64,000 bases of DNA. It comes from Vibrio litoralis DSM 17657. GTDB lineage: Bacteria; Pseudomonadota; Gammaproteobacteria; Enterobacterales; Vibrionaceae. Location of the stretch: assembly GCF_000426765.1 (NCBI RefSeq), contig NZ_KE384566.1:62001-126000 (forward strand). The letters are read 5' to 3'. Position numbers and translations under genes: made by a program. This document shows, piece after piece, positions 7,318-15,982 of this stretch. The notes under the pieces were generated by a model that ran no database searches, was not told the origin of the DNA, and was given only the letters and a program-made list of their open reading frames with translations. How positions within the stretch are numbered: the stretch's first letter is position 1; the number at the start of each line of letters is the position of its first letter.

Positions 7318-8654
7318 TAGCTATCACACTCTATTTTTTGAAGAGCTCTGTTTTTCAAGCATTCAATTGATTGATTATGGAGCATCACCCAAGCCATATT
7401 GATTGAATTCATGTCTGCCTTAGCTATAGCAACAAGCATCTTTAGATCATTTTCATCTTTAATTATATCAACTAACTGCTTCTCATCGCGCCCTTTAGCA
7501 ACTATATCTCCAATCAGATCGTCATAAGTTACTAAAATTACAATTTTCCTTATGTTGTCTTCGCTAAGCCCACCAATATCTTCAGTAAGGATTCGTTTTA
7601 ACATTGGCAATGATTTAACCGCATGATCGTTATCAGCCTTAGTCATTCCGTCTTGTCCCCATCGAGACTTCGGCCCTTTCCCAATATCATGAAAATACGC
7701 TGCCAAACGAACAATCTCTTTGTCCTGATTAGATAAGTCATTGTATTCGGGAAACTGAGCAAGTCCATCTGCCACTTTTTTACTGTGTGTACCAACATCA
7801 TCACTATGAGGCCCGTAACTAGCTCTTAATCCATCGATATCGTCAAGCTCTTTTATAGATGAAAAATCATATGCTATAGCATCTAGTGCGGCGCGTGCAC
7901 TCCCATATTTCTTAGGGACATTAATGCTTTTACATATATCTGAAATCGTCTTTTCTACTTCATGCTTTAAAAATCTTGGACCTGTTACGATAGACTTTCT
8001 ACCGCCTTCGTAAAAATTAATGTAGTAATGATCTTCATCATACTTGATTGTAGGGGGCTGAATGCTTTTGGCTTGAAATATTTTTTCAACCTCTTTCTTT
8101 ATCCATTCATTCCAAACAACAATGTAAGACACTTCGGAAATTTGAACACCGTTAGGAACAAGTAGCTCCGCCATTTTTTGATGTCGATAATCATCAGTTG
8201 GACATCCCCATTTTTTGTCATCAATCGCATCCCAGTTTAAAGAATTCAGCATGTTTACTGAGAATACGTTGTAGAAGTTTGGCGGTGTATCTGTGTTTGC
8301 AGAAGCATCTGAGAACACGACGCCAGCAGTTTGCTCAATAATTTCGATAGGAATGGCAAAGTATATAAGTAAAGGTTGGTCTACATTCTTTTTATTAATA
8401 ACACCGAGCTGCATGGAAGTTTTTTTGGAAAAATAAAAAGGAACGTAATCGTGAACAAAATTGCCTCCCGAACAGGGCACAGGCATAGTGCTTCTTCTGC
8501 CCTGGATAACTTGCTCTGCGATGTTTTCATGAGATATCCCGCGTTCATTCTTTAGGTTTGTACACAGCAGACCACTATCAATGATCGATTCTAGGTTGTC
8601 GACCAAAGTAAAATGATACGCATATCTTCCTCTTAATCCCTGTGGGATACTCAT
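7317..8654 (-). CDS. darT: DarT-like DNA ADP-ribosyltransferase fused to an HD domain
   Basis: DarT toxins attach ADP-ribose to single-stranded DNA and block replication, often as phage defence. In this 445-residue product residues 1-190 carry the DarT pattern: YAYHFTLVDNLESIIDSGLL near 11-30 (NAD-binding His14), VPFYFSKKTSM near 71-81 (the usual VPFYF.PRSPM block), and Glu163 in QKMAELLVPNGV, the expected catalytic glutamate. Residues about 285-420 form an HD domain: His290, the pair His312-Asp313 in AAYFHDIGKG, His334 and Asp414. HD domains hydrolyse phosphates from nucleotides, and this fusion is not part of ordinary DarT as I know it. The start at 8654 follows GGAG at good spacing; the longer frame to 8741 has no such site. 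It is the first gene of the pair with darG. Confidence 0.85.
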   Translation of the reverse strand: MSIPQGLRGRYAYHFTLVDNLESIIDSGLLCTNLKNERGISHENIAEQVIQGRRSTMPVPCSGGNFVHDYVPFYFSKKTSMQLGVINKKNVDQPLLIYFAIPIEIIEQTAGVVFSDASANTDTPPNFYNVFSVNMLNSLNWDAIDDKKWGCPTDDYRHQKMAELLVPNGVQISEVSYIVVWNEWIKKEVEKIFQAKSIQPPTIKYDEDHYYINFYEGGRKSIVTGPRFLKHEVEKTISDICKSINVPKKYGSARAALDAIAYDFSSIKELDDIDGLRASYGPHSDDVGTHSKKVADGLAQFPEYNDLSNQDKEIVRLAAYFHDIGKGPKSRWGQDGMTKADNDHAVKSLPMLKRILTEDIGGLSEDNIRKIVILVTYDDLIGDIVAKGRDEKQLVDIIKDENDLKMLVAIAKADMNSINMAWVMLHNQSIECLKNRALQKIECDS

Positions 8655-8960
8655 ATTACCACTCCATGGAAATCGAATGTCCGTTGGAAATGTAACAGTG
8701 CTCCTAACTAACAGTACACATACTTTCCATAGATAAAACATAACGATAGTTGACGAAAATTTAATATGCTTAATACAAATGTCAAATTGGTATTAATCAT
8801 CATGACACTTGCGTAAAAATACTCAACTTAACACATAATGGCTGACTGAAATGATAGGTATGTAGCATCATTATTACATTAAAGAATGGTCGAACAGCTA
8901 CTTATCGATTTAAGTAACAAGAGCCAGTACAACTCACTCTGACTCGACATTGAGATACAG

Positions 8961-9089
8961 TTACTTGGTCGAGGATTTACTCGGCTTTAGGCCCGGAGTG
9001 TTTCCTGGAGTTTTTTTGTTGTCACGTCGACGTTGATCTGGCTTGCCGGTCGACTTGGCTATTGGTTTTGGCCCTGGTTTCAAACCCAT
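8961..9089 (-). CDS. Small basic protein (42 residues), unknown
   Basis: A short gene starting MGLKPGPKP and ending KPSKSSTK, rich in Lys, Arg, Pro and Gly, with the core RRRDNKKTPGNTPGLKP. An AAAGGA ribosome site lies about 7 bases before the ATG. A second, diverged copy of the core is encoded on the same strand at 19396-19509 (RRRDNKTTPGHTLLLKP), which argues that the frame is real. Such a composition would suit nucleic-acid binding, but no family is recognised. Confidence 0.5.
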   Translation of the reverse strand: MGLKPGPKPIAKSTGKPDQRRRDNKKTPGNTPGLKPSKSSTK

Positions 9090-9262
9090 GATTTGATCCT
9101 TTTATTTAACGAGGTTATTCCTCGTTGTATAATCTTTGGGCGGTATTGATGGCTTTCAAGATGTGTATGAAAAACAATCTAAAAATATCCCCAAGGTCTC
9201 TTGCTGGTAACTCATGTTTTGATGCGTTTTAAAAATGTACTGCGACAAGTTGGAGGAACAAT

Positions 9263-9448
9263 ATGGATAGAATTACCTCAGGTCCGCGACGGCTTAGTGT
9301 TGAAGAGATACAAGAGCTTCGTCGTGATATGCAAGAATCCTCAGCCTGGGCCAAAGCAGAACTAAAACGTAGACGAGTAGCAAAAAATCAAAAAAATTCT
9401 GCGCATGGTATAGATGATGGTATCGACAAGGACCACCTTTCTAACTAG
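9263..9448 (+). CDS. Small hypothetical protein (61 residues)
   Basis: A GGAGG ribosome site sits 7 bases before the ATG. The product is charged and probably mostly helical (SVEEIQELRRDMQ, AWAKAELKRRRVAKNQ). It ends with a short acidic tail, and a rho-independent terminator follows at 9541. A decayed copy of the gene and its downstream sequence lies at about 12031-12276, on the other side of the araC-type regulator and MFS exporter. No known domain is recognised. Confidence 0.55.
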   Translation: MDRITSGPRRLSVEEIQELRRDMQESSAWAKAELKRRRVAKNQKNSAHGIDDGIDKDHLSN

Positions 9449-9573
9449 CTGTTATATAGACTTATTTTCTGTTCATTGATATTCGAGTGGGAGTAGGGCT
9501 AGCTATAAATAGCGATTAAAGCCTTAAGCTAATAAATGTAATGCCAGTCAGTTTTACTGACTGGCATTTTTAT
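9340..9573 (+). repeat. Direct repeat, left copy
   Basis: From the middle of the 61-residue gene to its terminator, about 230 bp recur in diverged form at about 12055-12276 in the same direction. Shared runs include AACTAAAACGT, ATGGTATAGATGATGGTATCG, CTTTCTAACTAGCTGTTAT, TTCGAGTGGGAGTAGGGCT and the terminator. The two copies flank the regulator-exporter pair at 9704-11959. Confidence 0.75.
9541..9573 (+). terminator. Rho-independent terminator after the 61-residue gene
   Basis: ATGCCAGTCAG and CTGACTGGCAT form an 11-bp stem with a short loop, followed by TTTTTATT. An almost identical hairpin ends the decayed copy at 12246. Confidence 0.8.
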
Positions 9574-9703
9574 TACAACATTACTGGGTTCATAGGGGGC
9601 AAATAGTAATGAGACGTCTGTTTTTCGTGATCAATATGACTAACAGGCTACTAAACTAATAGTTGGCTGCGTTATAGTTGGAATATTGAGAGTTAGTATT
9701 TAA

Positions 9704-10660
9704 TTATATGGATAAATGTCGACTCGCACCTGGGGGGTGTCCAGTAATGCGTTTGAAGGCTCGGCTAAATGCCGCTTGGGAAGTGTAGCCTAAACGTTGA
9801 GCGACAACGTCGATGGATACTTTTTCGTGAGTTAACCATTGTTGAGCAAGGCGCATTCGTAGTGTGGTTGTGTAACGTAATGGTGGCATGCCAATGGTAT
9901 CTTGAAATCGTTGGGCAAAGATCGAGCGTGAAATATGAGACTCAGCTGCTAACGATGAAACCGTCCATTGTTTACCTGGTTGGCGATGTAGTGCGAGTAT
10001 TGCCGGAGCGAGTCGTGGGTCGCGTAGTGCCGAGATAAGGCCCGAAGCATTCTCACAGCCATTTTCCACCCATCCGCGTACGATCATTGATGCGCCCACT
10101 TCGGCTAATCTAGCCAGTATTCCTGCAAAGCCTATACGACCCGAGCAAATTTCTCGTTTCATGGCGTCTAATATCCCCACTAAATCCGGATATTTCTGCC
10201 CATGTGTATCTGCCACCATCACGTCAGGCATGAGTTTTCTAAGCTCATACATGCCACCGAGATCGAATTCCATACAACCGTAGAAAATGATAGCGCTTGG
10301 TATTGAATGAGTGCTTGGACATGTATCTACCCCACTAACACTATCTCCTAGTGGATCAGAGGTAAACTCGCTGATTTCTTGACCTGAGATCTGTGTGCTT
10401 GATATTAGTTGATGGTCGAGCCCTTGAGGTATGAATACTGCACTACCTGCCGACAATTCGTGAGTGCCTTCTTTTGTTCTGAGTAACGCTGTCCCCACAG
10501 CTACATAATGAAAGTAAGCGTGTCCCGGTCTTGAATTAAATGCTAAGCCAAAAGTAGGTCCAGTCTGAATGCGGCGGTATTGAACGCCGCGCAAGCGCAT
10601 GCCTGTTAATAGTTCACTTATGAGTTCCGAGGATATAGCAAATTGCTTACTTTCTTTCAT
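9704..10660 (-). CDS. AraC-family transcriptional regulator with cupin sensor
   Basis: The 318-residue protein has an N-terminal cupin-like domain (about residues 20-105, including FHYVAVGTALLRTKEG and AGSAVFIPQG) and a C-terminal AraC helix-turn-helix pair (about 215-315) with VSIDVVAQRLGYTSQAAFSRAFKRITGHPPGASR, the classic second-helix signature. It is transcribed away from the MFS exporter gene at 10760, with about 100 bp between them, so it most likely controls that exporter in response to a small molecule bound by the cupin domain. The inducer cannot be read from the sequence. Confidence 0.88.
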   Translation of the reverse strand: MKESKQFAISSELISELLTGMRLRGVQYRRIQTGPTFGLAFNSRPGHAYFHYVAVGTALLRTKEGTHELSAGSAVFIPQGLDHQLISSTQISGQEISEFTSDPLGDSVSGVDTCPSTHSIPSAIIFYGCMEFDLGGMYELRKLMPDVMVADTHGQKYPDLVGILDAMKREICSGRIGFAGILARLAEVGASMIVRGWVENGCENASGLISALRDPRLAPAILALHRQPGKQWTVSSLAAESHISRSIFAQRFQDTIGMPPLRYTTTLRMRLAQQWLTHEKVSIDVVAQRLGYTSQAAFSRAFKRITGHPPGASRHLSI

Positions 10661-10759
10661 TTAGGGGTTTTGGTCAAAAGTTAGGGTGTATTAATCATAG
10701 ATCATCCGACCCTTAGACTCTAGACTTTATACATGTTTTTTATGTCTAGGAATTTTGAA

Positions 10760-11959
10760 ATGAATGATGAAGTAATGGAGCCAGTATCAACTGACAGGGC
10801 TGACGAAGTGCCGTCAACGCCTGCATGGATGGCAGTTTTTTCCTTAGCGATGGGAGTGTTTGGGCTGTTAACCGCTGAGTATCTTCCTGCCAGTCTACTT
10901 ACGCCAATGGCCTCCGATCTGGGGGTTTCTGAAGCGTTAGCAGGTCAAGCGGTGACAGTGACCGCTGTAGTTGCTTTGTTTGCTGGTCTGTCAGTACCAC
11001 GACTAACTCGCAATTTAGATAGACGAGTGGTGTTGTTAAGTTTTACCGTATTGATGATTGCTTCTAATTTATTAGTCACCTTGTCTACCAATCTAGTGTT
11101 TCTACTGGTAATGCGTATCTTATTAGGCTTTGCGCTTGGAGGATTTTGGTCTATGGCGGCGGCGGTTGCAATGCGTTTAGTGCCAAAAAAACTTGTTCCC
11201 CGGGCTCTTTCTATCATCTTCAGTGGTATTGCTGTGGGGACCGTGGTTTCTATCCCTCTTGGTAGTTACCTAGGGGGACTTTATGGTTGGCGCAGTGCTT
11301 TCTATGCCGCAGCAGCCGTGGGCGTTTTGACGTTGATCTTTCAGCTTTTCACATTGCCGAGTATGGCGCCGCGTAAAGCCGTTCAGAGTGAATCAGTGCT
11401 GGGGTTGTTACGACGTCCCGGTATCTTCATCGGAATGCTGGGGTGTGTATTAGCTCACACGGGGCAATACGCCTTATTTACCTACATTCGGCCTGCTTTA
11501 GAGAGTGTTTCTAATATTGGTGTAGATGGCTTGTCTTTGATGCTTCTAGGGTTCGGTGTTGCTAATTTCTTTGGAACATTGTTAGCTGGCGAGTTAATGC
11601 AGCGTAGTTTACGTGCTACTTTAGTCATTAAGCCTGCATTGGTCGGTATAGCGGCATTCGGAATTATCCTGCTTCCTCTTGGAAATATTGGATTGATGGT
11701 GTTAGTTGCGCTTTGGGGATTGGCATTTGGTGGTGTGCCCGTTGCATGGTCAAGCTGGGTTGCTCAGGTGCTTCCTGATCACGCAGAAACCGCGGGAGGC
11801 ATGGTGGTTGCCGCCGTGCAGTCATCGATTGCATTGGGTGCTGCCGTAGGAGGGCTTATTTTTGGACTGAGTGGCATTGTAGGGGTTTTTATTGCCGGTG
11901 CTAGTATAATGTTGTTTGCCTCTCTTTTCATAAAATTACGAGTTCGAACAGATTTATAG
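10760..11959 (+). CDS. MFS exporter (DHA-type)
   Basis: The 399-residue product has about twelve membrane segments and the drug-exporter pattern of the major facilitator family: GLLTAEYLPASLLTPMASDLGVS near the first helix (motif similar to sugar-efflux and drug:H+ antiporters), LDRRVVLL in the 2-3 loop and GGFWSMAAAVAMRLVP in helix 4-5. The frame opens at 10733, but AGGA about 6 bases before the ATG at 10760 favours that start. It lies divergent to an AraC regulator, and both are bracketed by a direct repeat. The substrate is unknown. Confidence 0.87.
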   Translation: MNDEVMEPVSTDRADEVPSTPAWMAVFSLAMGVFGLLTAEYLPASLLTPMASDLGVSEALAGQAVTVTAVVALFAGLSVPRLTRNLDRRVVLLSFTVLMIASNLLVTLSTNLVFLLVMRILLGFALGGFWSMAAAVAMRLVPKKLVPRALSIIFSGIAVGTVVSIPLGSYLGGLYGWRSAFYAAAAVGVLTLIFQLFTLPSMAPRKAVQSESVLGLLRRPGIFIGMLGCVLAHTGQYALFTYIRPALESVSNIGVDGLSLMLLGFGVANFFGTLLAGELMQRSLRATLVIKPALVGIAAFGIILLPLGNIGLMVLVALWGLAFGGVPVAWSSWVAQVLPDHAETAGGMVVAAVQSSIALGAAVGGLIFGLSGIVGVFIAGASIMLFASLFIKLRVRTDL

Positions 11960-12030
11960 CTTATCAGAATAAAGAAAGCGAATGTGCGGTTCTACAATGA
12001 CGAAACTCCTGTCAGTTGTATGGAATTATT

Positions 12031-12156
12031 GCAAAGCATGGAAGAAACTTTCGTTTAGGCCAAAGCCGAACTAAAACGTCGACGAGCAGCAAAAAATCAA
12101 AGAAATCTGCGAATGGTATAGATGATGGTATCGTTAATAGTCATCTTTCTAACTAG
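12031..12156 (+). pseudogene. Decayed copy of the 61-residue gene
   Basis: This region matches the second half of the gene at 9263: GCCAAAGCCGAACTAAAACG, then the AGATGATGGTATCG block and the same TTTCTAACTAG end. A TAG replaces the TGG codon just before the AKAELKRRR block, and a base is missing in the A-run after it, so the frame is both stopped and shifted. The start region is hardly recognisable. Confidence 0.6.
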
Positions 12157-12276
12157 CTGTTATGCACGTGTATTTTCCTCTCATTGATATTCGAGTGGGA
12201 GTAGGGCTTGCTAGCAATAGCGCATAAACCCTTAAGCCAATAAAAAATGCCAGTCAGTTTCTGACTGGCATTTTTG
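12055..12276 (+). repeat. Direct repeat, right copy
   Basis: This is the partner of the repeat at 9340-9573, sharing the pseudogene remnant, the TTCGAGTGGGAGTAGGGCT block and the terminator hairpin. The copies differ by many substitutions and small gaps, so the duplication is not recent. Confidence 0.75.
12246..12276 (+). terminator. Rho-independent terminator (repeat copy)
   Basis: ATGCCAGTCAG, a 3-base loop, CTGACTGGCAT and TTTTTG. It now lies downstream of the MFS exporter and the pseudogene and may end their transcript. Confidence 0.75.
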
Positions 12277-12644
12277 TATGTGGATACACATTTTGATCTG
12301 CCAGAAGATTTACCAAAATGGATCTTTCGCTGGCTTTTTCTTCGGCTATTCCGGTAGATGACTGTTAATCATAGTTTTTTCTAAGAGAACTTTTCTTTCT
12401 GTGCTTCAATATTTCGGCGGCTAAAGACCTCCATAACAACGCTCTTTGTGAATGTCTCAGCGTAATCGAGATGGCTCAACTACGCTATTCTATAAGCTCT
12501 CTATCGTTTGTTGATTGAGGGGAGAAATCAGCTTATCCGACCTGATGGCACATGACGATAGTCGGCGCAACTAGGTTGCCTGTGGAATCCCCGGTAGGAT
12601 AATTCACTTTCGTGAGTTATTTTGTATTGAAAAATAGATGCAAT
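12277..12644. other. Intergenic stretch, nothing recognised
   Basis: About 370 bp between the terminator at 12276 and the stop of the metallo-hydrolase gene. I see no supported gene, RNA or strong repeat here; short frames have no ribosome site. Confidence 0.5.
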
Positions 12645-13592
12645 TTATTCGCTTTTCAGTTCGTTGGTATACTCTACGGGTAACCAGCGATATCCGTTGT
12701 GCTCTTGAATCACATGCCCGAAACCTGGGAACGATATATGTGCAGCCGCAACGAGATCGCCTTCTTTTACCACTTGTTTCAATACTTTCTTCCGTGTTTC
12801 GACTGCTTTTTGTTGATTCACATCAAAATGAATTGCGACCGAAGGAGAGGGGAGTTGGATGGTTTTTATATGGATAATATCTCCCCACAACACCAGATTT
12901 TTCCCTTCACTAGATACTTTATAAATAACACTGCCAGGTGTATGCCCCGGTGCCGGAATCGCTTTTATGCTTGGAAATAATTCTACCGGAGCCTGAAACG
13001 TGGTTAATTTGCCTGCCTCTTTGACGGGTCCGACTGTTTTCTCTGTGTCTGCAAACGTATGGCGCTGGTCTTCTTTGACATTACTGATGTTTTTTGCGTT
13101 TAGCCAAAAATCAGCATCATGTCGATCCACGTACACGGTGGCATTAGGGAATGCCAGGTGTCCATTTCTGCTGACGCCACCGGAATGATCTGCATGAATG
13201 TGGGTCAGTAATACCGCATCTATACTCTCTGCTGGATACCCCGCGGCAGCAAGATTATTGAGTAGGTGTCCACCCAAGTCGCCAAATAAATCTCCTGCGC
13301 CGGCATCAACTAAAATCTGTTGCTTACCATCATCAATAACAAATGTATTGATTGATGTTTCTACAGGTGATTTCAGGTAGGCGGATTGCAGATCTTGGTG
13401 AATCGAATCTTTGCTCGTGTGAGTTAGGATTTTATCGAATGGTACATTGACTGTTCCATCTGAAACTGCCGTTACAAGTAACTTGCCGAGCTTAATTCGG
13501 TAATAACCCGGTGCTTGTTGTGCATCGAGATAAGTGGATGCATTAACGAAATTGGCCATTAAAATTAAAGGTATAATCCAAAATTTTTTCAT
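12645..13592 (-). CDS. Exported metallo-beta-lactamase-fold hydrolase
   Basis: The 315-residue product has a signal peptide (MKKFWIIPLILMANFVNA) and a complete zinc-binding set of the metallo-beta-lactamase fold: THIHADHSGG near residue 155 and the later PGHTPGS and WGDIIH blocks. It is therefore probably an active periplasmic hydrolase; lactonases and related esterases of this family share the pattern, but the substrate is not readable. The frame is open to 13682, but only the ATG at 13592 gives a normal signal peptide. It is divergent from a LysR gene starting at 13672, with 79 bp between them, so it is probably the regulator's target. Confidence 0.85.
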   Translation of the reverse strand: MKKFWIIPLILMANFVNASTYLDAQQAPGYYRIKLGKLLVTAVSDGTVNVPFDKILTHTSKDSIHQDLQSAYLKSPVETSINTFVIDDGKQQILVDAGAGDLFGDLGGHLLNNLAAAGYPAESIDAVLLTHIHADHSGGVSRNGHLAFPNATVYVDRHDADFWLNAKNISNVKEDQRHTFADTEKTVGPVKEAGKLTTFQAPVELFPSIKAIPAPGHTPGSVIYKVSSEGKNLVLWGDIIHIKTIQLPSPSVAIHFDVNQQKAVETRKKVLKQVVKEGDLVAAAHISFPGFGHVIQEHNGYRWLPVEYTNELKSE

Positions 13593-13671
13593 TGTGTCCT
13601 CTGATGATGTTGAACTCTTAAGTTTCTGAAGTATAGTGATTGCAAACTTATTAATTAAATTGATTATCTTG

Positions 13672-14595
13672 ATGAACCACATTGTTATTGATGATATTAG
13701 GCGTGTAGATTTAAATTTATTGGTTGTGTTATTGGCTTTGTATCAAGAGAAAAGCGTTACCAAGGCGGCAGAACGCCTGTATTTAGGGCAGCCTGCAGTA
13801 AGTGGTGCCCTGAAACGACTCCGAGAGCTTCTCGACGATCCCCTATTTGTGAGACAAGGCAGCGGAATGATTGCCACTCCCCGTACCGAAAAATTGCTTC
13901 AAGAGATGGTACCGTTGATGGCAACCCTTCATAGCCATCTGTTTGAAGTGCCGGTTTTCTCTCCTCAAACCAGTGTAAAAACCTTTCGTATTGGAATGAG
14001 TGAATGGGTTGAGCAGTGGGTCATGCCTAAGTTTTTAAAGCAGACGTATCAGGATGCGCCGGGCGTTTTCTTCAAGGTGGTTAATATTGATCCATATACG
14101 GCACGTGATGCTGTAGAAGACGGGAGTGTTGATGTGGCCATCTCATTGGATACCCTATCGACACAAGAAACAGAGAGCCAGCAGGTGGCGAGTATGGGCT
14201 ATAAAACCGTTTGGTCACAAGCGCAGATGTCACTCTCAAATCCTATTACTTTGGATGAGTTTCTGAGCAGAGAACATCTTTTGGTTTCTTACCGAAATGC
14301 ATCAAGCAGTCAGCTTGACCAGTATCTGGCGCGGCAGGGTAAGTCACGCCGGATTCGTTATGTTTCGCCTAATTTTTCTTCCTATCCGCTGCTTTTAAAT
14401 CAGCAACCATTTTTAGCAACGGTACCGCAGGGGCTCGCTGGCATTTGGCAACAGAATTACAATTTGACGGTAAGTGATGTGCCGATGGACTACGAGGATA
14501 TTAAGCTTTGTTTGTTGTGGCATAAAAGACAAACTCAGGACCCCGCGCTGAGTTGGCTTTTAGCACATTTAAAGCAAGCCATGAATGATGGGTAG
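13672..14595 (+). CDS. LysR-family regulator
   Basis: The 307-residue product has the winged helix-turn-helix at residues 8-67 (RVDLNLLVVLLALYQEKSVTKAAERL, then GQPAVSGALKRLREL and DDPLFVRQG) and a substrate-binding effector domain. The DLNLL..F..L start is typical of the NodD/LeuO/SyrM branch. The ATG at 13672 is chosen over 13636 because it places the helix-turn-helix at the usual distance from the N-terminus. It lies divergent from the exported hydrolase gene, its most likely target. Confidence 0.88.
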   Translation: MNHIVIDDIRRVDLNLLVVLLALYQEKSVTKAAERLYLGQPAVSGALKRLRELLDDPLFVRQGSGMIATPRTEKLLQEMVPLMATLHSHLFEVPVFSPQTSVKTFRIGMSEWVEQWVMPKFLKQTYQDAPGVFFKVVNIDPYTARDAVEDGSVDVAISLDTLSTQETESQQVASMGYKTVWSQAQMSLSNPITLDEFLSREHLLVSYRNASSSQLDQYLARQGKSRRIRYVSPNFSSYPLLLNQQPFLATVPQGLAGIWQQNYNLTVSDVPMDYEDIKLCLLWHKRQTQDPALSWLLAHLKQAMNDG

Positions 14596-14942
14596 GGTGA
14601 ATGGTTAGGAGGACTGCTACTCAGTCAGTTTCTACTTTTTAATACAAAATACTAAGTTAATTGGGGAAATAACAAAGCGGTTTTACTTGATATTTGCGAC
14701 ACTAAGGCAGAGGAAAGCGTGGCAATACAGTCATTGCGGACTAATGGTATGTGCGAAGTGGTTAATCCGGCAGCTTTTTGGTTTGGATGACTTTCGGTCG
14801 GCGTTGATAATCACAGTGTTGATAGTAGCGTGTTAGGTTTCTTTGCCTACCGCGGTAATACAAGGGTCAGTGATGATGCATCGCTGTGCTAAATGAGTAG
14901 CTAGTGTAAGCGTGCAAATATGGAAAAGATTGACTAAACAGA
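14596..14942. other. Intergenic stretch, nothing recognised
   Basis: About 350 bp between two converging LysR-type genes. No gene, RNA or clear terminator hairpin with a T run is recognised. Confidence 0.5.
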
Positions 14943-15845
14943 TTACCAGTCAGGCGATGATTTCATTTCCTCAGCCAGAAAATCAATAAAGCCTCTTTGA
15001 AGCGGTGTCACTTGTTTACGATTGGCATACACCACATATACTCCCAGGGGTTTCGGCTCCCATTCGGTTAGCAGCTCAACCAACTGACCACTTTCTATCA
15101 GAGGTTTAGCTGAAGCGACTGGCTGTAAACTGATTCCATGTCCTTTTGTTGTCGCTGCCAACAATACTTCAGATAAGTTCGAACTAACATTGCCTGATAT
15201 TGCGACGGATTCAGGCCCGTTAGGTCCATCAAAAACCCACGCTGCTTTTCCATAGTAGGCAAAAGATAAACAGTTAAAGTAAGCCAGTGATTGGACATCG
15301 GCAGGCTTACCTCTTCTCTTGATATAGCCAGGTGCCGCACAAACAACCGAACGGCATTCTCCAATACGCTTTGCTACGACATTTGGCTCTAGGTCATTAG
15401 TAATACGAATTGCCAGATCAATTCGCGACTCAACCAAATTAACAGGGTCGTCAGTGGTAAGAATATCAATAGAAGTCTGAGGCCATTTCTCGATAAACTT
15501 ACCAACTGCATCAATAAGAAAACTTGCCACAAGAGACAAGCTGGTTGTCAGCCTTAGTTGACCTTTTAACTCCGTAGAATTCTGACTACGAATATTTTCA
15601 AGAGATTCTGTCATTCCTAAAAGCTGATGAGCAACATTTAAAGTTTGTTCTCCAGCTGAGGTCAGGCTCAGGCGCCGGGTTGTTCGGTGTAAAAGCCGCG
15701 TATCCATCCAGGTTTCGAGTTCAGCAAGGTAACGAGATACTTTTGCCCGGGAAATGTCTAATTTGTCAGCCGCCCCGCTTAAACTTCCCTGCTCAACAAT
15801 CGTTGAAAATACACTGAGGGCTGTAAGCCTATCCATATTCACCAC
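14943..15845 (-). CDS. LysR-family regulator
   Basis: A 300-residue regulator with the helix-turn-helix at about residues 5-65 (LTALSVFSTIVEQGSLSGAADKLDISRAKVSRYLAELE, DTRLLHRTTRRLSLT) followed by an effector-binding domain. The start could be 15845 or the ATG three codons later. It is transcribed away from the exported MBL-fold gene at 15983, which is probably its target; the intervening 137 bp would hold both promoters. Confidence 0.88.
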   Translation of the reverse strand: MVNMDRLTALSVFSTIVEQGSLSGAADKLDISRAKVSRYLAELETWMDTRLLHRTTRRLSLTSAGEQTLNVAHQLLGMTESLENIRSQNSTELKGQLRLTTSLSLVASFLIDAVGKFIEKWPQTSIDILTTDDPVNLVESRIDLAIRITNDLEPNVVAKRIGECRSVVCAAPGYIKRRGKPADVQSLAYFNCLSFAYYGKAAWVFDGPNGPESVAISGNVSSNLSEVLLAATTKGHGISLQPVASAKPLIESGQLVELLTEWEPKPLGVYVVYANRKQVTPLQRGFIDFLAEEMKSSPDW

Positions 15846-15982
15846 CTTATTAGACCGAAAAGTGAAGCAGTAATAATCGAATTATAGGGTATTTGCGTTA
15901 ATTATAAACCAATATAATCGTCTCCATTGAACAAACACGCGCATTACGTGTTTTCGTTAAACAACACAAGTAAAGGTCACCT

